This document shows positions 24,997 to 33,979 of a DNA stretch of 64,000 nucleotides, one piece after another; the stretch's first letter is position 1, and each line of letters starts with the position of its first letter. Position numbers and translations under genes: made by a program. The DNA lies in NCBI RefSeq assembly GCF_900169365.1, contig NZ_FXZH01000006.1, forward strand, positions 62,001-126,000. The letters are read 5' to 3'. Below the pieces are notes generated by a model. The model had not been told where the DNA came from. It searched no databases and worked only from the letters and a program-made list of their open reading frames with translations. The stretch is from Brevibacterium sp. 239c. Lineage in GTDB: Bacteria; Actinomycetota; Actinomycetes; Actinomycetales; Brevibacteriaceae.

Positions 24997-25929
24997 TTAT
25001 TGGAATCGTGAGGGCAGGAGGAACTGTGTCGTGGAGATTCCGAGCACTCGCTGCTGACGAGTCAGGTTGTACGTGCGATCGTGCTGGAGGTACTCGACGA
25101 GGAAGAGCTCCGCGCGGTTGCCCCGTTTGAAGAACGTCTTGATCTTCAGTCCCAGCTTCGCGGTGAACAGCGCTTTGTCCTTCGCGATCGCCTCGATGAC
25201 GACGGGCTCGTACTCCATGCGCGCGAAGTGAGTGGAGACGGCGTCCTTGAGCTTGTACGGGGTCGGGTCGCCGATGTTGAACGGGCCCGAGGCCGACGGC
25301 ACGTCGACGCAGGCGATCGCCGCGCGCACCAGGTTGTCGATGTGGGTCAGGGTGATCTTCTGCCTGCCGCCGCCGGGAAGTCGCAGGACTCCCTTCTTCG
25401 CCACTCGGCTCAGATACGGCATGAGCATCGTCTCGCCGTGGCCATAGACCGCGGCGGGGCGAAGGATGGCAGCGTCGGGACGGATCCGTGTCACGAGCTG
25501 CTCTGCCAGGGCATGCGTCTTGGAATAGGCGTCGTGGAAGTCGTTGGGGTCCTTGGGGCCGGCTTCTTCCCACAGATCCGTATGAGGCGTGTTCGTGGAG
25601 TAGACGGTCGTCGAGGAGATGTGCACGATGCGCGCCTTCGCGAATGCGTCGAGCACGTTCCTGGTCCCGGTGACCTTGACCTTGTACAGCTCATCGTCGT
25701 CGGCACTGACTTCGGCGATGCCCGCGCAGTGGAAGACCGCTGTGGTCTTCGCCGCCAGTGATTTCACCGCCTCGGACGCAGGTTCGGTGAGGTCCCAGGC
25801 CTGGAAGTTCACACCCGGGATCTCCGGGTCGCGTCGCCCCAGCGCATAGACCGTCTCATCCCTGGTCGCCAGGGCACGGGCGATGGCGCCACCGATGAAG
25901 CCGCTGGCTCCGGTCACGATTACCGCCAC
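24997..25929 (-). CDS. NAD-dependent epimerase/dehydratase-like extended SDR with altered YxxxK
   Basis: 310 aa extended SDR. The NAD motif TGASGFIG lies at about 6-13, HCAGIAE near 70, the catalytic SST in HISSTTVYS and RPAAVYG at about 161-167. The catalytic YxxxK reads YSKTH: the Tyr is present but the expected Lys is His (checked on the nucleotides). The enzyme may use another residue or have lost activity. The C-terminal part is basic and aromatic, as in nucleoside-diphosphate-sugar or sterol-type reductases. The GTG start at 25929 has GGAGG seven bases upstream. It converges on the preceding SDR. Confidence 0.82.
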   Translation of the reverse strand: MAVIVTGASGFIGGAIARALATRDETVYALGRRDPEIPGVNFQAWDLTEPASEAVKSLAAKTTAVFHCAGIAEVSADDDELYKVKVTGTRNVLDAFAKARIVHISSTTVYSTNTPHTDLWEEAGPKDPNDFHDAYSKTHALAEQLVTRIRPDAAILRPAAVYGHGETMLMPYLSRVAKKGVLRLPGGGRQKITLTHIDNLVRAAIACVDVPSASGPFNIGDPTPYKLKDAVSTHFARMEYEPVVIEAIAKDKALFTAKLGLKIKTFFKRGNRAELFLVEYLQHDRTYNLTRQQRVLGISTTQFLLPSRFQ

Positions 25930-26006
25930 GTCTGATCCTCCATCATCGTCTGACCCGTCTCATCCGGTGGTTCCGAAGAAGTCCACAGTCATAGGAAATC
26001 ACACTG

Positions 26007-26786
26007 TCAGTTTCGATGCTGCCACTGAGGCTCTCTTCTGCTGAGAAAAGCGTCGATCCCCTCCTGTGCATCGGCTGCGACGGCGTTGCGCGCCATCACC
26101 TCTGACATGTGCGCATAGGCGTCAGCCACAGGCAGATCACGCTGTTCATAGAACGCTGCTTTGCCTACTGCCACTGTAGCCGACGAGGCGGACGCGACTT
26201 TCCGTGCCAGTTCTACGGTCGCTGCCTCCAACTCGTCATCGGCGACCACATCGGAGACCAGACCGTGGGTCAGGGCATCGGCGGCGTTGAGGAAGTCTCC
26301 GGTCAGCAGCATCCGCATCGCCGTCTTCGCCGGCACCGCACGAGTCAGAGCCACCATGGGCGTGGAGCAGAACAGACCGATCTTCACACCCGGTGTCGCG
26401 AACCGAGCCGACTGCGCCGCCACCGCCAGGTCGCAGCTGGCGACAAGCTGGCACCCTGCCGCCGTCGCCACGCCTTGGACTTGGGCAATGACCGGCTGCG
26501 GGATCGACTGAATGAGCTGCATCAGCTGTGAACAGACGGCGAAGGTCTCCTGCTGCACTTCCAGCTTCGCCCCGCTGATCTCCTTGAGATCATGGCCGGA
26601 GCTGAAGACGTGTCCTGCGGTGGCCAGGATGACTGCACGGATATCGGTGCGCCGCCTCACCTCGGCGAGGGTGTCGATGAGCTCATTCATCACCGAACGC
26701 GACAGCGCGTTCCGAGTCTCCGGTTCGTTGATCACAATCGTCGCGACCGCGTCGTCGGAGAGTGAGAATACAATTGAGTCAGACAT
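26007..26786 (-). CDS. Enoyl-CoA hydratase/isomerase family protein, ECHDC3-like
   Basis: 259 aa crotonase. The oxyanion-hole segments are VFSSGHDLKEIS near 60-71 and VQGVATAAGCQLV near 103-115. GLFCSTPMVAL followed by RAVPAKTAMRMLLTGDFLNA resembles ECHDC3-type proteins. The typical catalytic Glu pair of true hydratases is not evident, so the reaction is uncertain. Start ATG 26786 (MSDSIVFSL); the frame is open for 44 more codons upstream, but that part overlaps the antiporter promoter region. No strong Shine-Dalgarno is seen. Confidence 0.82.
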   Translation of the reverse strand: MSDSIVFSLSDDAVATIVINEPETRNALSRSVMNELIDTLAEVRRRTDIRAVILATAGHVFSSGHDLKEISGAKLEVQQETFAVCSQLMQLIQSIPQPVIAQVQGVATAAGCQLVASCDLAVAAQSARFATPGVKIGLFCSTPMVALTRAVPAKTAMRMLLTGDFLNAADALTHGLVSDVVADDELEAATVELARKVASASSATVAVGKAAFYEQRDLPVADAYAHMSEVMARNAVAADAQEGIDAFLSRREPQWQHRN

Positions 26787-26944
26787 AACAGCATTCTGCC
26801 AAAATATCGTTGGTCCGGCGCGGAAACCTGAGAGGGATTTCTTTCGAAGTCCTTGCAAGGCGCCCCTCGAGCAGACGATGTTCTCTGACATCGATGCCAA
26901 TGCTGCGGTGCGCGGCACATGCCACCCAGACCGAGGAGACGGCC

Positions 26945-28522
26945 ATGACGACCCTGCTGATGATCATCGGATTCGGCGCCGCGACCAGCGTGGTCGTTGG
27001 CCTGGGACAGAAGCTGCGTCTCCCCTGGCCTGCACTTATGGTCGTCATCGGCATCGCCGGCGCCTTCATCCCCACATTCGCCGACATCACCATCGAACCC
27101 GAACTCATCTTGCCCCTGTTCCTGCCGCCCCTCCTGTTCGCGGCCGCACAGAAGACCTCCTGGGCTCTCTTCGCCATCCGCTGGCGCACGATCCTGGGCA
27201 TGGCCGTCGCGCTCGTCGGGGTCACGGTGGCGGCCGTGGCCGGGACCGCTGTCCTCCTGATCCCCGGAATCACCATCGCCGCCGCGGTGGCACTGGGAGC
27301 CATGCTCGCTCCACCCGACCCTGTCGCCGTCGATGCGGTCGCTGGAACCGTGTCGATACCTCGGCGGATCATGTCTACGCTGCAGAGCGAGGGACTGTTC
27401 AACGATGCGGCCTCCCTGGTGATCTTCCAGACCGCGATGGCCGCGGCCATGTCCGGCACCGAGGTGAACTTCGGACATCTGGTTCTGTCCTTCCTGCTTT
27501 CCGCTGTCGTCGCCATCACCGTCGGCCTCGTCGTCGTGTTCATCGTGTGGTGGGTGATGGAGAAGATCGACCACACGATCGCCCGGTCCTCGCTGATGCT
27601 GATGCTGCCCTTCGGGGTCTACCTCATCGCCGAACACCTCCACGCCAGCGGCGTCATCGCCGTCGTCGTGGCTGCGCTCGAGGTGCGCCGGCGCGATGTC
27701 GAAGGCAACTCTGCCGAACGCGTCACCCAGGCATCGACGTGGCAGGTCCTCGAGATGCTCATCACCGGCATCGCCTTCGGCCTCATAGGCCTCGACCTGC
27801 GCATGGTCGTCGAATCCGAACATGCCGACCTAGGCCGGGCCGTTCTCGTCGGTCTGGGCATCGCGGTCATCGTCATCGCAGTGCGATTCGGCTGGCTGCT
27901 CATCGGGACCGTCTTGGAGAACAAGAGCAGAGAAGACGATCCGGATGCGGCGCCGTTGAACATCAGGGATGCCACGTTGATGACCTGGGGTGGGATGCGC
28001 GGATTGGCCACGATCGCACTGGCCCTGTCGATTCCGGCGACCACCGCGGCCGGCGAACCGTTCCCCGGCCGTTCCTACATCCTCGTCGCGGCAGCCTTGA
28101 TCCTGCTGGTCACCTTGGTGCTGGCGGGGCTCACCTTCCCCACTATCGTCAACGTCCTCGGCATCGACGATGAGGCGGAGAAGGAACGCCAAGCCACGAA
28201 GGACATCGCGGCGCGGGCGTACAAGGCGGCCCTCCACCAGATCAAGAACGACGACTCCCTGCCCGATGAGGTTGCCGAACCGTTGCGAGCCAGGTTCAAG
28301 GTCCTGTATGCCCAGCTGCTGGGAACCTCAGATGATCAGGCGAGTTCTGAACAGGCGACGACGTTGCGGGAGCACCGGGAGGTCATGGCGAAGGTGCAGA
28401 CCAAGGCACTGCAGTCCGCCCGCACGGAAGTGCTCAAGGCCCGACGCGAACGCGGTACCGATCCGGAGATCGCCGACAGGGTGCTGCGTCGGTTCGATCT
28501 CCAGTCCGTTTTGCTGCGGTGA
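26945..28522 (+). CDS. CPA1-family Na+/H+ antiporter
   Basis: 525 aa with about 12 membrane segments up to residue 410 and a cytoplasmic C-terminal tail of about 115 residues. Family motifs are APPDPVAVDAVAG and the ion-binding LQSEGLFNDAASLVIF near 140-155 (the ND pair). The tail, with coiled-coil and charged sequence, is probably regulatory. It exchanges cytoplasmic Na+ (or K+) for H+ and supports pH and salt tolerance. GAGGAG precedes the ATG at 26945. It is divergent from the crotonase gene. Confidence 0.92.
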   Translation: MTTLLMIIGFGAATSVVVGLGQKLRLPWPALMVVIGIAGAFIPTFADITIEPELILPLFLPPLLFAAAQKTSWALFAIRWRTILGMAVALVGVTVAAVAGTAVLLIPGITIAAAVALGAMLAPPDPVAVDAVAGTVSIPRRIMSTLQSEGLFNDAASLVIFQTAMAAAMSGTEVNFGHLVLSFLLSAVVAITVGLVVVFIVWWVMEKIDHTIARSSLMLMLPFGVYLIAEHLHASGVIAVVVAALEVRRRDVEGNSAERVTQASTWQVLEMLITGIAFGLIGLDLRMVVESEHADLGRAVLVGLGIAVIVIAVRFGWLLIGTVLENKSREDDPDAAPLNIRDATLMTWGGMRGLATIALALSIPATTAAGEPFPGRSYILVAAALILLVTLVLAGLTFPTIVNVLGIDDEAEKERQATKDIAARAYKAALHQIKNDDSLPDEVAEPLRARFKVLYAQLLGTSDDQASSEQATTLREHREVMAKVQTKALQSARTEVLKARRERGTDPEIADRVLRRFDLQSVLLR

Positions 28523-28601
28523 CACGGGCGCTACGGGTCAGCATCGCGATGTGCGTGCCGTGAGACGCGTGCTGAGGTGACGTCGATTCTCTGAATATTC
28601 T

Positions 28602-28628
28602 AAAGTTGAGTGGAATAGACTCAACTTT
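28602..28628 (+). promoter_or_regulatory. HAIR-type operator upstream of clpB
   Basis: Perfect 10-bp inverted repeat: AAAGTTGAGT (28602-28611), 7-base spacer, ACTCAACTTT (28619-28628). The core TTGAGT-N7-ACTCAA matches the HspR-associated inverted repeat (CTTGAGT-N7-ACTCAAG) that controls dnaK and clpB in Actinobacteria. It lies 62 bases before the clpB start, so HspR repression released by heat shock is predicted. Confidence 0.85.
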
Positions 28629-28689
28629 GTTGGTGTTGGACTCTTCGAGAGCAATTACTGTTCACGGAACACTTGTGAAGGAGATGCGC

Positions 28690-31290
28690 ATGGACGCACA
28701 GATGACAACCAAATCACGCGAGACACTGCAGTCAGCGATCAACGACGTCGTGGCCAGGCGGAACAATCAGGTCGAACCTGCCCACTTGGTCGCAGCACTG
28801 CTGGATCAGCCGGACTCGCTGGCCTCGAACCTGGTGACGAAGGTCGGTGCCGATCCGCGGACCGTCCTGACCGCGGTCCGCAAGACTATCGACGACCTTC
28901 CCACAGTCAGCGGGCAGACCGTCGCCCAGCCGGGACTCTCCCGCTCCGGCCTCGAGATGATGAACCTCGCGCAGGAGGAGATGACGAGCCTCGGCGATCA
29001 TTTCGTCTCGACAGAGCACCTGCTGCTCGCGGCTGCCGCAGGCAAGGACGGCGTAGGTGAGGCGCTGCGTCACAGCGGTGCCGATCGTGAAGCCCTGCTG
29101 GCGGCACTGCCCGAACTGCGCGGCGGCAAGAAGGTCACCTCGGAGAATCCCGAGGACACGATGCAGTCCCTGGAGAAGTTCGGCGTCGACCTCACCGCCA
29201 CGGCCCGGGAGGCCAAACTCGACCCGGTCATCGGACGCGACAAGGAGATCCGACGGGTCATCCAGGTCCTGTCGCGCCGGACGAAGAACAACCCGGTCCT
29301 CATCGGCGAACCCGGCGTCGGCAAAACGTCCGTTGTCGAAGGACTGGCCCAGCGGATCGTGGCCGGCGACGTGCCCGAGTCACTGCGCAACAAGACCGTG
29401 ATCAGCCTGGACCTGTCAGCCATGGTCGCCGGTGCGAAGTACCGCGGCGAATTCGAAGAGCGGTTCAAGGCCGTCCTCGAGGAGGTCAAGAACGCCGATG
29501 GCCAGATCATCACGTTCATCGATGAGCTCCACACAGTCGTCGGTGCCGGCGCCACCGGAGACTCCGCCATGGATGCGGGCAATATGCTCAAGCCGATGCT
29601 CGCCCGCGGTGAACTCCGCCTCGTCGGTGCCACCACCCTCGATGAGTACCGCGAGAACATCGAGAAGGACCCGGCCCTGGAACGCAGATTCCAGCAGGTC
29701 TACGTGGGCGAACCCAGTGTCGAGGACACGGTCGCGATCCTGCGCGGACTCAAGGAACGCTACGAGGCCCACCACAAGGTCTCGATCAACGACGGCGCCC
29801 TGATCGCAGCCGCCGCGATGTCCAATCGCTACATCACAGGCCGCCAGCTGCCGGACAAGGCCATCGACCTCGTCGACGAAGCCGCGTCCCGCCTGCGCAT
29901 GGAGATCGACTCGGCACCGGTCGAGATCGATGAGCTCCGTCGCGCCGTGGACCGGTTGAAGATGGAGGACATGGCCCTGTCGAAGGAAACGGACACGGCG
30001 TCGATCGAGCGCCTCAGCGCCCTGCGTGCAGATCTGGCCGATCGGGAAGAGGAGCTGCACGGGCTCGAGGCCACCTGGGAATCCCAGCGTGCCGGCCTCA
30101 ACCGGGTCGGTGAGCTCAAGACGAAGCTCGACGAGCTGCGTTCGCAGGCGGACAAGGCTCAGCGCGACACCGACTTGGAGACCGCCTCACGTCTTCTCTA
30201 CGGCGAGATCCCTGCCGTGCAGAAGGAAATCGACCTCGCCGAAGCCGAGGAGGCCAATGCGGAGACCGAGACCGATCCGATGGTCAGCGACCGGGTCTCG
30301 AGCAACGACATCGCCGAGGTCGTCTCCTCCTGGACGGGCATCCCGGCGGGACGCCTGATGCAGGGTGAGATCGAGAAGCTGCTGGGCGCCGAGGATGTGC
30401 TGGGCAAACGTCTGATCGGCCAGAAGAGTGCTGTGGGCGCGGTCTCCGATGCGATCCGTCGCTCGCGTGCCGGCATCGCCGACCCGGACCGTCCAACAGG
30501 GTCGTTCCTGTTCCTGGGCCCCACCGGCGTGGGCAAAACGGAGCTCGCGAAGTCCCTCGCGGACTTCCTCTTCGACGATGAGAAGGCCCTGATCCGCATC
30601 GATATGAGCGAGTACGGCGAGAAGCACACAGTCTCGCGACTCGTCGGTGCCCCTCCAGGCTATGTCGGCTACGACGAGGGTGGCCAGCTCACCGAGGCTG
30701 TGCGCCGTCGCCCGTACTCCGTCGTCCTCCTCGACGAGGTGGAGAAGGCACACCCGAGTGTCTTCGACATCCTGCTCCAGGTCCTCGACGATGGTCGACT
30801 CACCGATGGTCAGGGGCGCACGGTCGACTTCCGGAACACGATCCTCATCCTGACCTCGAACCTGGGGTCACAGTTCCTCGTCGACAAGTCACTGAGCACC
30901 CAGGAGCAGAAGGACGCGGTGCTGGGAATCGTGCATTCGACGTTCAAGCCCGAGTTCCTCAACCGCCTCGATGACATCGTGCTCTTCGACGCACTGAGCA
31001 CCGAGGAGCTGTCCTCGATCGTCGACCTGCAGATCCAACGGCTGGCGTCTCGCCTGACCGAACGGCGCATCACGCTGGAGGTCACCGATTCCGCCGAGGA
31101 CTGGCTCGCTCTCGAGGGCTACGATCCCGCCTTCGGTGCCAGGCCGCTGCGCAGGCTGGTCCAGCGCGAGATCGGGGACAAATTGGCCCGCGCACTGCTT
31201 TCCGGAGATGTGCAGGACGGCGATGACATCGTCATCGGCCTGCCCGAGGACCCGGAGACCACCGGTCTGGAGCTGCGCCCGAAGCGGTGA
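28690..31290 (+). CDS. clpB: ClpB disaggregase (Hsp100)
   Basis: 866 aa hexameric AAA+ chaperone that extracts proteins from aggregates with DnaK. Order: N-terminal Clp repeat domain (1-145), first AAA+ with Walker A GEPGVGKT at 206-213 and Walker [10 protein letters not shown], coiled-coil middle domain (about 405-525), then second AAA+ with GPTGVGKT near 610 and [11 protein letters not shown]. There is no ClpP-binding loop motif evident. Start: ATG 28690 has AAGGAG six bases before it, while ATG 28684 abuts the same site. Regulated by the HAIR operator at 28602. Confidence 0.97.
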   Translation: MDAQMTTKSRETLQSAINDVVARRNNQVEPAHLVAALLDQPDSLASNLVTKVGADPRTVLTAVRKTIDDLPTVSGQTVAQPGLSRSGLEMMNLAQEEMTSLGDHFVSTEHLLLAAAAGKDGVGEALRHSGADREALLAALPELRGGKKVTSENPEDTMQSLEKFGVDLTATAREAKLDPVIGRDKEIRRVIQVLSRRTKNNPVLIGEPGVGKTSVVEGLAQRIVAGDVPESLRNKTVISLDLSAMVAGAKYRGEFEERFKAVLEEVKNADGQIITFIDELHTVVGAGATGDSAMDAGNMLKPMLARGELRLVGATTLDEYRENIEKDPALERRFQQVYVGEPSVEDTVAILRGLKERYEAHHKVSINDGALIAAAAMSNRYITGRQLPDKAIDLVDEAASRLRMEIDSAPVEIDELRRAVDRLKMEDMALSKETDTASIERLSALRADLADREEELHGLEATWESQRAGLNRVGELKTKLDELRSQADKAQRDTDLETASRLLYGEIPAVQKEIDLAEAEEANAETETDPMVSDRVSSNDIAEVVSSWTGIPAGRLMQGEIEKLLGAEDVLGKRLIGQKSAVGAVSDAIRRSRAGIADPDRPTGSFLFLGPTGVGKTELAKSLADFLFDDEKALIRIDMSEYGEKHTVSRLVGAPPGYVGYDEGGQLTEAVRRRPYSVVLLDEVEKAHPSVFDILLQVLDDGRLTDGQGRTVDFRNTILILTSNLGSQFLVDKSLSTQEQKDAVLGIVHSTFKPEFLNRLDDIVLFDALSTEELSSIVDLQIQRLASRLTERRITLEVTDSAEDWLALEGYDPAFGARPLRRLVQREIGDKLARALLSGDVQDGDDIVIGLPEDPETTGLELRPKR

Positions 31291-31361
31291 TACTCCGCGG
31301 GGTGCTGTGAGGCGCCCGTAGCGTTGGTGCCCTCTGACGGCGTTCAAACTACAGAAACGCC

Positions 31362-31415
31362 TCAGTTCGCGGAACAGTACACGGGTTGCAACCTGTGTAC
31401 TGTTCCGCAGACTGA
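31362..31415. repeat. Long hairpin at the clpB/HTTM convergent junction
   Basis: Core arms 31369-31382 and 31395-31408 pair perfectly over 14 bp, then a G-T wobble and GGTT/AACC around a two-base loop. With two mismatches the stem extends outward to 31362/31415. A candidate bidirectional terminator; it may also be a dispersed palindromic element. Confidence 0.6.
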
Positions 31416-31553
31416 AGCAGACGGGATGCACTCCGCGAGCAGTTAGGGCGCCGTCGATGCGCTGGGGCGCGTGGGGTGCAGCGCCTGGACGCGGCGTTGT
31501 GACGGCGCGGATCGGTCGTGTGCGCAGCCGAAGCGGGGTGTGCAGGCACCTCG

Positions 31554-31612
31554 CAACTGTCGAAGTCAGGCTGAGTTGGTTGCAAACCAGCTCAGCCTGA
31601 CTTCGACAGTTG
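31554..31612. repeat. 22-bp perfect hairpin at the clpB/HTTM junction
   Basis: Arms 31554-31575 and 31591-31612 pair perfectly over 22 bp, then a T-G wobble and TGGTT/AACCA around a GCA loop. Its apex (GGTT..GCA..AACC) resembles that of the hairpin at 31362-31415. The 395-base gap 31291-31685 holds these two hairpins and the 17-base direct repeat at 31626, and no gene. Confidence 0.62.
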
Positions 31613-31625
31613 ATATTCCGACTTC

Positions 31626-31658
31626 GCTCACGAACAGTGGGCGCTCACGAACAGTGGG
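31626..31658 (+). repeat. 17-base tandem direct repeat, two copies
   Basis: GCTCACGAACAGTGGG occurs at 31626-31641 and again at 31643-31658. Its core ACGAACAGTGGGC is found in inverse orientation, also duplicated, at 39606-39635. Both sites lie at convergent gene ends. Confidence 0.6.
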
Positions 31659-31685
31659 TGCTACGACCGAACAGCGCGTACTCGG

Positions 31686-32969
31686 TCAGCTCGAGGACTT
31701 CACCTTCGCGCGTTCCATGCCCTCGGTCGTCGACGTCCACCAGCGGCTCACGAGTCTGTGGACCTTTTCGAAGCTGCGATCACGGATGAAGATGGCGTCG
31801 ACGGCGATCATCGTCAGCGAGAACCAGGGCAGCCCCATCAACAGGGCGATTCCCAGGTGGAAGGAGAGGATACCCACCAGCCCCACGATTCGCGTGTACC
31901 TGTTGAACAGCATGAATGGGAACGCGCACTGGAACAGAACCGAGCCCCAGGAGATGGCCACAACCATCGGCCCCCAGGCGGTCATGAGATCCGAGAGCAC
32001 AGGCCAGGTTCCGAACTGCTGGGTGTGCAACGGGTTGTACACCGCGAATCCGTGCTGCCAAGCAGCGCCGCCGGCCTTGTACAGACCACCCGACATGTAG
32101 ATCGCGCAGACCTGGAAGGCCAGCACGACGATCGCCAAGTTGTTGGCCATGATGAGGACCCAGCGGAAGCTGCCGCCATCGGTCTCGGGGAACTTCAGGT
32201 TCTGCTTCTTCTTGCGCCTGGCATCCAGTGACCACCGGCGGGTGGTGTCGGCGAAGAGCATGGCGATCATGAACATGCGATACGCATTGTCGCCCTGATC
32301 GCCGGCCCCGTCGTTGAGCTCGATGTAGCTGACCCACAGAACAAGATAGAACGGCAGAACGATGCGAGTCCGCCAGCCGAGAATGATGACGACGGCGAGT
32401 ATGGCCAGACCGAGGATCATGGCGGTGAACAGCGGCGGATTCGTCACTGCACGGTGGAAGAGTGAGAACAGCCAGATGTTCGGGAAGTCGCTCTTGGGTT
32501 CAGCGATCTCGCCGTTCCAGGCGCTGCCCACGCCGAAGGCATAGTGCCGGGCGTTGAAGTTCGTCAGCAGAAGCCCGAGTCCGGTGAAGCCGATGAGGAT
32601 ACGGGTCACCGCGAGGCCGTAGGTCGCGTGAAAGCGACCGGTGAGCATCTCCTCTAGCCAATCCCAGCCCTGAGAGATCTTGCCCAGTACGCGGGAAGTG
32701 ACTGGAATACGTTCGTTCGAGTCCGCCCACGAATGGGAATCCACTCCCGAAGAGGAAGTCGCACCCGAATGGGAATCTGTCGACGAATGGGAATCTGTCG
32801 CCGAATGGGAATCGGCCGCCGAATCAGAGGTCGCCAAATCAGAGGTCGACGAATCAGAGGTCGCCCCCGACTCAGAGCTCAGCTTCTTCTTGGACACGGC
32901 CTTCTCCGAGGTTGTTTCGTCCACGTCGATCTCTTCACCTTTGACCCGAGTGTTCCTGTCACTGCTCAC
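31686..32969 (-). CDS. HTTM-domain membrane protein (gamma-carboxylase-like)
   Basis: 427 aa. Residues 1-90 are hydrophilic and Ser/Thr/Asp-rich with short tandem repeats (TSDSS/TSDLA, then DSHSAT/DSHSST). Then comes an HTTM domain (horizontally transferred transmembrane, related to vitamin K-dependent gamma-carboxylase) with about six to eight membrane segments between 115 and 400; the IELNDGAGDQGDNAYRMFMIAMLF segment is typical. Enzymatic activity in bacteria is mostly unproven. The GTG start at 32969 overlaps the end of the DUF5819 gene by 11 bases. These two families are commonly found together, which supports a joint membrane function. Confidence 0.85.
   Translation of the reverse strand: MSSDRNTRVKGEEIDVDETTSEKAVSKKKLSSESGATSDSSTSDLATSDSAADSHSATDSHSSTDSHSGATSSSGVDSHSWADSNERIPVTSRVLGKISQGWDWLEEMLTGRFHATYGLAVTRILIGFTGLGLLLTNFNARHYAFGVGSAWNGEIAEPKSDFPNIWLFSLFHRAVTNPPLFTAMILGLAILAVVIILGWRTRIVLPFYLVLWVSYIELNDGAGDQGDNAYRMFMIAMLFADTTRRWSLDARRKKKQNLKFPETDGGSFRWVLIMANNLAIVVLAFQVCAIYMSGGLYKAGGAAWQHGFAVYNPLHTQQFGTWPVLSDLMTAWGPMVVAISWGSVLFQCAFPFMLFNRYTRIVGLVGILSFHLGIALLMGLPWFSLTMIAVDAIFIRDRSFEKVHRLVSRWWTSTTEGMERAKVKSSS
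32764..32868. repeat. In-frame minisatellite in the HTTM gene (18-base x3, then 15-base x3)
   Basis: GAATGGGAATC recurs at 32767, 32785 and 32803 (period 18), then GAATCAGAGGTCG-like units at 32821, 32836 and 32851 (period 15). Both periods are multiples of three, so unit gain or loss would change only the length of the Ser-rich tail of the HTTM protein. Confidence 0.75.
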
Positions 32970-33750
32970 CTGCGCACCTCACTTTGTCGGAGGCACAGAA
33001 GTACTTCGCGAACTCCTCATCGGACTGGTGTGGTTCGGTCACCAGTGCTCGCCACCCGACCGGCACCGGCTGGATCTTCGGCCGTTTCGCGTCGCCGTTG
33101 TTGCGCTGCGCAAACGGCACAACATTCTGTCGGGCCGCTTGGTACTGGACGCGCTGGACGTCCTCACCCCAGATCGCCTTGGCCACCTGCGTCGCATAGG
33201 CCGTAGCCAGGTGCTCGCTCTTCAGGTATCCGGTGACGGCGTTATCGGGATCGTCGTACTCTCCCAACTTCGACGTCAGGCGGTCAACGGAGTCAGAGCC
33301 CTTGAAGTAATCGAGCTTGACGATCGCCTTCTGGTCGTTGGGAAGGTCCTCCCACGACCCCTTGATGTCAGAGGCGACCCCGACACCCAGCCCGGCCGAG
33401 CGGGGTGGGAACAGCTTGTAGGTCGAATGGTCGAGTTCGACGTCGGTGGCGCGCACCCAATCCGTGACCTCTTCACCACCGTCAGGAGTCTTCACGACCG
33501 CGCGAACATCGAAGTAGTAGTCACCGTTGATCGGCTCGGGAGCGAAGACGCTCCACGACTGGCCCCACAGTGGGATCATGTACTCGGAGAGAAGGTTCCC
33601 CGGAATCACCTCCCGCGCCGTCGACGACGGAGCGATCCAAAGGAAGCTTGCGAGCAGGTGAAACGCGGTCAGCAGCATGGCCACAACCATCAGCACGCGT
33701 TTGACGACCGGCCGCTTGACGGCCTTCGTCTCAGTCTTGTCTGTGTCCAT
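32959..33750 (-). CDS. DUF5819-family protein, partner of the HTTM protein
   Basis: 263 aa. One membrane segment near 18-42 anchors a large domain predicted to lie outside the membrane; the conserved WGQSWSVFAPEP segment near 63-74 and the following NGDYYFDVRAVV are typical of DUF5819. Function unknown. It overlaps the HTTM gene, which it precedes, and the two probably form a membrane complex. The start is ATG 33750 with an AGGAC site. Confidence 0.82.
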   Translation of the reverse strand: MDTDKTETKAVKRPVVKRVLMVVAMLLTAFHLLASFLWIAPSSTAREVIPGNLLSEYMIPLWGQSWSVFAPEPINGDYYFDVRAVVKTPDGGEEVTDWVRATDVELDHSTYKLFPPRSAGLGVGVASDIKGSWEDLPNDQKAIVKLDYFKGSDSVDRLTSKLGEYDDPDNAVTGYLKSEHLATAYATQVAKAIWGEDVQRVQYQAARQNVVPFAQRNNGDAKRPKIQPVPVGWRALVTEPHQSDEEFAKYFCASDKVRCAGEQ

Positions 33751-33910
33751 CTCAGTCCTGGAATCTGGTGCGCCACTACGCGAAATCCGCCGTGACCAGA
33801 ATTGGACTGCTCAGGATCTCCCCAGTGACTAGGGTGCATTCATACAGACTCTAGGGTACGTCAGTGAATCCGGAAGTTCAGCCCGGACACCACTGGACAT
33901 AGCTCGGAAC

Positions 33911-33975
33911 ACGACTCAGAACATGACCGAAGGCATGACTGCCGACATGACTGAGCCTATGACGGTGAAATGACT
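33911..33975. repeat. 12-base degenerate tandem repeat, six units
   Basis: The motif ATGACT or a close variant recurs at 33911 (ACGACT), 33923, 33935, 33947 and 33959 at exactly 12-base steps, then at 33970. It fills the end of the 229-base gap between the DUF5819 start and the CoA-transferase stop. Whether it is coding is unclear; no start with a ribosome site is seen. Confidence 0.6.
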
Positions 33976-33979
33976 GCTC

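Noticed and set aside
26512..28173. A 553-codon plus-strand frame across the crotonase and antiporter region
   Set aside because: It overlaps two well-supported genes in other frames and is His/Arg-rich in the manner of shadow frames.
32764..32868. CRISPR-like repeat
   Set aside because: The units are short, contiguous and in frame within a gene; there are no unique spacers and no cas genes.
33911..33975. A short gene made of the 12-base repeat
   Set aside because: No start with a ribosome site and no continuous frame of useful length; kept only as a repeat.
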